Source: Persicaria tinctoria (lineage: Eukaryota > Streptophyta > Magnoliopsida > Caryophyllales > Polygonaceae). From it: 64,000 bases of DNA. This document shows, in pieces, positions 56,970 to 64,000 of this stretch (the stretch's first letter is position 1; each line of letters begins with the position of its first letter). The notes below the pieces were generated by a model. The model worked only from the letters and a program-made list of their open reading frames with translations, searched no databases and was not told the DNA's origin. Location: positions 5,604,896 to 5,668,895 of the forward strand of contig JBANSL010000008.1 of the NCBI GenBank assembly GCA_037127255.1, in the 5' to 3' direction. Both the position numbers and the translations under genes were made by a program.

Positions 56970-59900
56970 CACCACTAATGAGAAGTCAAAATACATGTGG
57001 TGACAATTCTCCTCATATATATGAATGGGTAAGAACGTCATACACGCTGTAATCAAAATAAAAACAGGGTCATAGACACTGTCACCACTATAAAAACAGA
57101 GTCATAAACACTGTAATCAAAAGGAAAACCATATAGACGATGTAACCAAAATAAAAAACATGGTCATAGACACTGTCACCACTATAAAAATAGGGTCATA
57201 GACACTGTAGTCAAAGAAAAATCATAGGACAAAGGGAATCACAAACACTATAGGGGCTAATGAAAGCGAAAATACATGTGATTACAGTTCTTCTCTAATT
57301 TATAATTTCTAGATTTCTATATTTTTTTAAAGTAGTTTCACCACAATAAAAAAAAATTAAAATGTAACTAATATTTTCATCATAATAAAAATAAAGTCAT
57401 AGATACTGTCACCACTATAAAAACGTGGTTTTAGACACTGTAATCAAAGGGAAATCATATGATAAGGGAAGCACAACCCCTATAGGGGCTAATGAGAAGC
57501 CAAAATACATATGGTGCCGGTTCTTCTCTAATATATGAATAGGTAAGAGGATCATAAACGCTGTAAGCAAAATAAAAACTTTATAACAACAAAAGAAAAC
57601 ATTAATAGACACTGTAATCAAAAGGAAAACCCTATAGACGTTGTAACCAAAATAAAAACAGCTTTATAGACACTGTCATCACTATGAAAAAAGGTTCATA
57701 GACACTGTAATCAAACGAAAATCCTAGGAAAAGGGAAGCACAAACCCTGTAGGGGCTAATGAGAAGCCAAAATACATGTTGTGACAGTTCTCCTGTATAT
57801 ATGAATGGTTAAGAGGATCATAGACGTTGTAAGCAAAATAAAAATAAGGTCATAGACACTGTAACCACTATTAAAATAGGGTCATAGCACTGTAATCATA
57901 AGGAAAACCCTATAAACGTTGTAGCCAATATAAAAACGACTTTATAGACACTGTCACCACTGTGAAAAAAGGGTCATAGACACTGTAATCAAAGGAAAAC
58001 CCTAGGAAAAGGGAAGCACAAACCCTATAGGGGATAATGAGAAGCCAAAATAAATATGGTGATAGTTCTCCTCTAATATATGAATGGGTAAGAGGGTCGT
58101 AGACACTGTAATCAAAATAAAAACAGTGTCATAGCCACTGTCACCACTATAAAAACAAAGTCATAGACACTGTAATCAAAAGGAAAACCATATAAACGCT
58201 GTAACAAAAATAAAAACAGCTTTATAGACATTGTCGCTACTATAAAAAAGGTTCATAGACACTGTAATCAAAAGGAAATCTTATCATAAAGGAAGAACAA
58301 ACCATGTAAGGGCTAATGAGAAGCCAAAATAAATGTGATGACAGTTCTCATCTAATACATGAATGGGTAAGAGGGTCATGGACACTGTAATCAAAATAAA
58401 ATCAGTGTCATAGCCACTGTCACCACTATAAAAACAAAGCTATAGACACTGTAATCAAAAGGAAAACCCTATAGACGTTGTAGCAAAAATAAAAACAACT
58501 TTATAGACACTGTCACCACTATGAAAAAGTTTCATAGACACTGTAATCAAAGGAAAACCCTAAGAAAAGAGAAGCATAAACCCTAAAGGGGCTAATGAGA
58601 AGCCAAAAGAACATGTGATGACATTTCTTCTCTAATTTCTAGTTTTTTAGATTTTTTTTAAAGTAGTGTCACCACAATAAAAAAAAAAAATTAAAATGTA
58701 ACTACTATTGTAACCACTATAAAAAAATTAAAGTCATAGATACTGTCACCACTATAAAAACATGGTCATAGACACTGTAATCAAAAGGAAAACCCTATAG
58801 ACGCCGTAACCAAAATAAAAACAGTTTTATAAACATTGTCAACACTATGAAAAAAAGGTTATAGACACTGTAATCAAAGGAAAATTCTAGAAAAAGAGAA
58901 GCACAAACCCTAAAGGGGCTAATGAGAAGCCGATATTCATGTGGTGACAGTTCTCCTCTAATATATGAATGGTTAAGATGGACATAAACGTTGTAATCAA
59001 AATCAAGACAGAGTCATAGACACTGTAACCAAAGAAAACCCCAAGGACTAGGGAAGTGTAAACCCTATAGGAGCTAATGAGATGTCAAAATACATGTGAT
59101 GACAATTTTTATCTAATTTATAAGTTATAGTTTTCTAGATTTTTTTTAAAGTAGTGTCACCACAATAAAAAAAAAATTAAAAATGTAACTATTGTTGTCA
59201 TCATAATAAAAATAAAGCCATAGATACTGTCACCACTATAAAAAGATGGTCATAGATACTGTAATCAAAATAAAAACAGTGTCATAACCACTGTCACCAC
59301 TATAAAAACAAAGTCATAGACACTGTAATCAAAAGAAAACCTTATAGACGTTGTAACCAAAATAAAAACAGCTTTATAGACACTGTCACCACTATGAAAA
59401 AAGGTTCATAGACACTGTAATCAAAGGAAAACCCTAGGAAAAGGGAAGCATAAACCCTAAAGGGGCTAATGAGAAGCCAAAAGAACATGTGATGTACAGT
59501 ATGGTTTAGGGTTTAGGGTTAAGTCTTTAGGGTTTAGGGCCAAGGCCCTAAACCCTAAACCCTAAAATGTTAAGTACAGTACGTCGTTAAGAGATGATTA
59601 CTGTCATCAAATGGAAAACCCTAGGACAAGGTAAGCACAAACCCTAAAGGGGCTAATGAGAAGCCAAAAGACATTAGGGTGGACAGTTCTTCTTCGATAT
59701 ATGAATGGGTAAGAGGGTCATAGGCACTGTCACCACTATGAAAACAAGGTCATAGACACTGTAATCAAAATAAAAATAAATAAAAAAAGGGTCAAAGAGG
59801 GTCGAAGACACTGTAATCAAAGGAAAATCCTAAGACAAGGGAGATACAAACCCTATAGGGGCTAATGAGAAGCCAAAATAAATGTGGTGACAATTCTCTT

Positions 59901-60088
59901 CTAATATATAAATAATTAAGAGGGGCAAAGACACTGTAATCAAAATAAAAACAGGGTCATAGACACTGTAATCAAAATAAAAACAAGGTCGTAGACACTG
60001 TAATCAAAATAAAAACAGGGTCATAGACACTGTAACCAAAATAAAAATAGGGTCATATACACTGTAACCAAAAGAAAACTCTTATCGT
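56970..60088. repeat. Minisatellite array with higher-order units
   Basis: Over 3 kb the word CATAGACACTGTAATCAAA and variants recur every 30-45 bases. The larger word GGGGCTAATGAGAAGCCAAA recurs at about 57252, 57484, 57751, 58029, 58309, 58588, 58913, 59069, 59461, 59648 and 59855, so several higher-order units are about 280 bp long. At 59930-60060 nearly perfect 32-bp units (GACACTGTAATCAAAATAAA core) run in tandem. It is non-coding on both strands. Confidence 0.9.
59503..59576. repeat. Palindromic interstitial telomere repeats
   Basis: Inside the minisatellite, GGTTTAGGGTTTAGGGTT and TTTAGGGTTTAGGGCC are followed directly, across a GCCAAGGC turn, by GGCCCTAAACCCTAAACCC. The plant telomere heptamer TTTAGGG thus appears head to head, forming a hairpin-capable inverted repeat of about 20 bases per arm. 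Confidence 0.85.
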
Positions 60089-60416
60089 TGTCACCACCTC
60101 TATAAGTGCTCACACTGTCACCAACCCTTATTGATGTCACCACTCTTATCACTGTCGTCACCACTCTTATCACTGTCATCACCCCTTATTGATGTCACTA
60201 CTCTTACCAGTGGTAACAATTTGCGATCGAATAGTAAATATGATTGTTTAAATAAGTTGAATAAAATGCTATTATTTCCTCAAATTAGTCAAAGACATCA
60301 CCCCTTATGGATAAATCTTAGTTTTTAAATGTATTTTAGAAAGATCAAGAGGGGCAGATTATCGCGCAAAATAAATCAAATAAAAAATTATACTCCGTAT
60401 AACATATATGATTTGT

Positions 60417-60767
60417 AAGAGCACCAGCATCGGCGTACTTAAGTGTGCAAAATAAGGAATTTATTATTATTATATTATACCTGCAAAATGAAAAGATAAG
60501 AAATGATTAGACAGGTTCATTGCCAAGGAACTTCTAAATACCGGAGAAGAGAGATGATATAAGAGAGGGAGAGTACGGAGTGGAAGAGAGAAAGAGAGTT
60601 TAATTGGTTACCAAAGATAGTGGTGGGGTAGGTTTCATTTGTTTATTAATTGGTTTTTAAAATAATGGGTTGTATTGATGTGGGTATAAAATTAGGTTGG
60701 GTTTTGTAAGGAGAGATAAAATTAGGTTGGTTTTTAAAATAATGGGTTTTAACAAATGTGGATGCTC
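60417..60767. mobile_element. Probable MITE with GAGCATCC ends
   Basis: GAGCACCAGCATC at the left and GTGGATGCTC at the right are imperfect inverted repeats, like the GAGCATCCCCAATGG ends at 40313-41233. Flanking bases are TAA on the left and TTA on the right, so a clean duplication is not shown. Confidence 0.4.
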
Positions 60768-60881
60768 TTAACTTGTAGTAATTGATGGGCTATGCCCGAA
60801 GAAAAAGAAATTGATGTTGAAAGTGTTTCTTTGAATCATTTGACTATTGAAGCCCTTCAATAGTTCATCTGTTTACTTTTA

Positions 60882-62824
60882 GAAGAAAATGCATAAAACC
60901 ACCCTTTATTCACCTTTGTTTGCAATTAACCACTCCTTATTCAAAAAATTTCACTTAACCACCCTTTATTCACCTTTGTTTGCAATTAACCACCCCTTAT
61001 TAAAAAAATTTCACTTAACCACCCCTTATAACAAATTGTTTGCAAATAACCACCCATCCTCCCATTTTTCTTTAAATTCAACTTAAAAGTAAAAGACGAA
61101 AATGCCCCCAAATTTGGTCTTTTCGGGTTTCGCGTAAAACGGGTCCCGTGTAGATTCGAGTTGACTTGAACTCGAGTTTGGCCCGATTTCGGGTCAAATC
61201 GGGTTTGTCAAATTCTATTTTTTAAATTAAAAAAATCACGATTTGGTAATTTTGTGATAATTTTAAAATGCTAAAATTAAAGACGTGGTTCTTAAGTTCT
61301 AGCGCTTGTAATTATATACTATATTTGATCTAAAATATTTGATTTTTACTATTTAAAAATATCTAAAATATCAAAATTTTTAATAATTTTTTAAAAATAA
61401 ATAATTTCATGCAATTAGTATTAAGCATATAATTGTTTTAATATTTTAATGTTTTTATCTTCTTAAAAATAAAATATTATCGATCGGAGAGAGTATTAGA
61501 CAATACAAATAAATATAAAAGTTGATTTGAAAACGAAAGATCAAGTGATTGTAATTATAAAATGTAATAAATTGGAATCTCCGTAAAAAAAATTAATCAT
61601 ATATAATTATAAACTAGTACGATCCCCGCGCCATGGCGCGATTTTTTTATAAATAATATTTAGATATAGATATATCATAGACATTATATTTAATTTAATA
61701 TTTTTAATTAAACTCATTTATTAGTAAATGTGTTAAAAATAATAGAAATAAAATACACTTGGGTTAAAGATATAAAGAGAAAAATAAATACGGAGTAATA
61801 AATAGTGAAAGATAAAAGTTTTGAATTAATCACATTGATTAAAAAATGTAACATCAAATAATATTGGGTAATTAATATTAGAATATTTTTCAAAAAAAAA
61901 TATTAGAAAATATAGTTACCATAATAAAATGATATTATGTAAATAATATTTCCACAAATAACTTTGAACCTGGAGAGGACATGTGACATAGATTAATATA
62001 GTATATAGATATAGATAGTTAGTAAATGAATTCGAGTTAAGCCCAATAAGTATATTAGATTGAATTCAATGTTTTGAATTAAGCTCAATTATTAGTAGGA
62101 TGAAAGAAAAAAAAAAGAATTAAAAGAAAAAGAAGAAAAAAGGAGAATTAAAAAAAAGGTGATTAAAGAGAAAAAAAGAAAATTACAATTGGTCAAAACC
62201 CCTAAAATATCTCTAATGTTGACACCTCAGCATAAACTCTTCTAAATTAAGAGTTTATATAGATCAATCGGGTTAATCGGTTCACCGGATCAATTGGGTC
62301 AATCGGGTCACCGGGTCTAAACCCAGATGACCCGAAAATTTACCCGGTTTTCAGGTTCGGTTAGGGAAAAAAATTTGGGTCAAAATTTTCGGCTCTTGAT
62401 CAAAAAATTTCGGGTCGGATCGACCGGTTTGGATCGTGTTCTAATAGGTCTACTATCAATGACCGAAAGAGGTATGACTACATCTGACCTACACCTACTA
62501 GCAGAGGTGGGTATAACTTGCATACATTAATGGTAATTTTGTATAAATAATAATAAATAAAAACTGTAAAACCAAATTTGGGTGCATTTTTGTTTTTTTA
62601 CTTTTAAGTTGAATTTAATAGAAGTTTAATTTAAAGAAAAATGGGAGGATGGGTGGTTACTTGCAAACAATTTGTTATAAGGGGTGGTTAAGTGAAAACT
62701 TTTGAATAAAGGGTGGTTAATTGCAAACAAAGGTGAATAAAGGGTGGTTAAGTGAATTTTTTTTAATAAGGGATGGTTAATCGCAAACAAAGGTGAATAA
62801 ATGGTGGTTTTATGCATTTTCGCC
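60882..62824. mobile_element. Mutator-like element 3 (same family as 26841-27925)
   Basis: The element is 1943 bp including a nested Helitron. The perfect 9-bp target duplication TTACTTTTA lies at 60873-60881 and 62825-62833. The terminal inverted repeats contain GAAAATGCATAAAACCACC and CACCTTTGTTTGCAATTAAC, with sub-duplicated ends (CACCCTTTATTCACC occurs twice on the left). The interior has GGGTC-rich words shared with element 2. It is non-coding. Confidence 0.88.
61614..62263 (-). mobile_element. Helitron nested in Mutator-like element 3
   Basis: On the minus strand it begins TCTATATAAACTCTTAATTT (62263) after A. It ends with the hairpin CGCGCCATGGCGCGGGG and then CTAG at 61617-61614, followed by T. 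Element 2 has the uninterrupted site TAATTATAAATCAATCGGG, matching TAATTATAAA and TCAATCGGG on either side here. That proves an A/T insertion of 650 bp without target duplication, as expected for Helitrons. Confidence 0.88.
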
Positions 62825-63242
62825 TTACTTTTATTTGCATTAAATAGGAATGTCAACAAGCAAAACCAAGAAATACCCTTGCAAAGTGCAAATCAAAACA
62901 CCAACAGTACATCTTTTGTCCAATCCATATCTCAAAAACTCAATCAAGCACAAATATGAGTATGCAGTATCCTGTATCCCCTACCACCTTGCTTCTTCGA
63001 CGTTGATTTTCCCTTCAACTGATCTGCAAAATTCTTCCATGACAACTTTAAAAAAATATTCATTCAGTAAAACAAATGAAGATTGGCATGAAGCCATGAA
63101 CATCCCGAGATAAACAGATACCGACTGTTTCTAGACGCTCCAAGTACAGGGTGGTTCTTTTCATTTTGTTTTAGATACACAAACTAATGCACTTACTTCA
63201 ATTTATCTTGCTGCTGTTACAAAACTTGATTCATGAGGAAGT

Positions 63243-63458
63243 CTACTCCTGTGCTTCAGACTCAGTGCTAGCATTTGCACCCTCTGGTTCCGTCAACGGC
63301 TCTGGTGTTTCAGTCTTAGCTGGGCCTGGACCGGAAGATACTTTCACCATAGCTGGTCGGAGCAGCCTGTCACCGAGTTTGAACCCTTTGCGATATTCCT
63401 CAATTATGATACCTTCATCATATTCCACGGATTCCTCTTGCATGATGGCTTCATGAAG
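63243..63458 (-). CDS. GrpE co-chaperone, last exon
   Basis: This is the terminal exon (71 codons plus stop), with an acceptor AACAG before CTTCATGAAGCC. It encodes LHEAIMQEESVEYDEGIIIE and then EYRKGFKLGDRLLRPAMVKV, the conserved beta-domain end of GrpE, which contacts DnaK/Hsp70 as nucleotide-exchange factor. An acidic tail (PEPLTEPEGANASTESEAQE) follows. Plant organellar GrpE proteins share this ending. I could not find the preceding exons between 63458 and 64000, so they probably lie beyond the window. Whether the product is plastid or mitochondrial cannot be told. Confidence 0.88.
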   Translation of the reverse strand, partial: LHEAIMQEESVEYDEGIIIEEYRKGFKLGDRLLRPAMVKVSSGPGPAKTETPEPLTEPEGANASTESEAQE

Positions 63459-64000
63459 CTGTTCCAAGAGTAAAAGATTGTTATGCAAAAAAGGGGGAAA
63501 AGAAAAAAAGTTCCAGAGCTAATAAACATGTTAGTGAATTTGAAAACCAGGTGTGTCTAATTAGGCTTACTAAGAAGCAATATTCATCCAATCAACTGCA
63601 TCAGAAAAGAAGATGAGCACCACCAACCCATGATACTGCTAGGTGCTTACCATGTTGGCTTGAATCAGTTAGTTCTTCGCTTGAGTTAAAATCTTTCCCA
63701 AGCCTTTGTAAAACCGGAAATAGGCTTGATTCGTCAATCGCAATAATTTGCCAAGCAACTGACTGACGTTCAAGCCAACTTGGTTTTGCACCTGCATTAA
63801 GCCAAAGCAAATGGCCAATCACTTTGAGGTGTATGTGCTGAGCTGTTCTATACTAGTGTGCCTAGAGACTAAGAGTACTTTGATAGTCCAACTTCGGAGA
63901 AACCAGATCAACCAACAAAAGCCGCTGTTTGGAAGGAGACATTTTACAGGAGGTAGGAGTCTTAGGCAAGGAGGCATTTCCTCATATTTACTAGTGATGG

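Noticed and set aside
56970..60088. CRISPR-like array
   Set aside because: Repeat units are variable, contiguous and in plant DNA; there are no unique spacers and no associated genes.
63601..63822. 73-codon minus-strand frame upstream of the GrpE exon
   Set aside because: It does not resemble the preceding part of GrpE and lacks clear splice sites; it is probably intron.

Overview
The window is nuclear DNA of a flowering plant, very probably a eudicot. It has several-exon genes with GT-AG introns, plant gene families (cell-wall extensins, a CC-NB-ARC-LRR immune receptor, PABN, PYM, GrpE), the plant telomere heptamer TTTAGGG in an interstitial position, and many plant transposon classes. I cannot name the species.

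Layout. 1-9.4 kb: a very young LTR retrotransposon with 3-kb LTRs and no protein-coding interior sits inside the leader/gag start of an older copia-type fragment. 9.4-11.2 kb: AT-rich DNA with two short inverted-repeat elements. 11.2-30.5 kb: three tandem copies of a unit of about 2.8-3.0 kb. Each copy carries a Tyr/Pro-rich extensin-like gene on the plus strand (299, 266 and 305 aa) and the downstream flank of the neighbouring PABN gene. The middle copy is stretched by a copia retrotransposon, which itself holds a CACTA transposon carrying exons of an aldehyde-oxidase gene. The third copy holds two Mutator-like elements. 30.5-33.8 kb: intact six-exon PABN gene (minus). 33.9-34.8 kb: inverted-repeat element. 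36.4-42.5 kb: an NLR gene (plus) with four frame disruptions in its first exon, an intact LRR exon, and a 3.3-kb intron filled by Helitron and PIF/Tourist-type DNA. 42.9-43.8 kb: PIF-like element with a GC-rich, gene-like interior. 44.9-45.5 kb: minus-strand Helitron. 45.6-48.7 kb: gene for an acidic membrane-anchored plant protein of the At5g17910 kind (minus). 50.1-55.3 kb: PYM gene (minus, four coding exons). 57.0-60.1 kb: minisatellite with a palindromic telomere-repeat insertion. 60.9-62.8 kb: Mutator-like element with a Helitron inside. 63.2 kb to the end: last exon of a GrpE co-chaperone gene (minus).

The host genes are unrelated housekeeping, wall and defence functions and do not form a cluster, apart from the extensin triplication. 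The informative structure is the layered transposon history, which can be ordered from target-site duplications and filled/empty site pairs inside the window: gene duplication, then copia insertion, then CACTA insertion; and a Mutator-like element followed by a Helitron. I found no strong evidence for an unknown biological system. The best leads are the gene-carrying CACTA, the mirrored telomeric repeats inside the minisatellite, and the unequal extensin repeat arrays.
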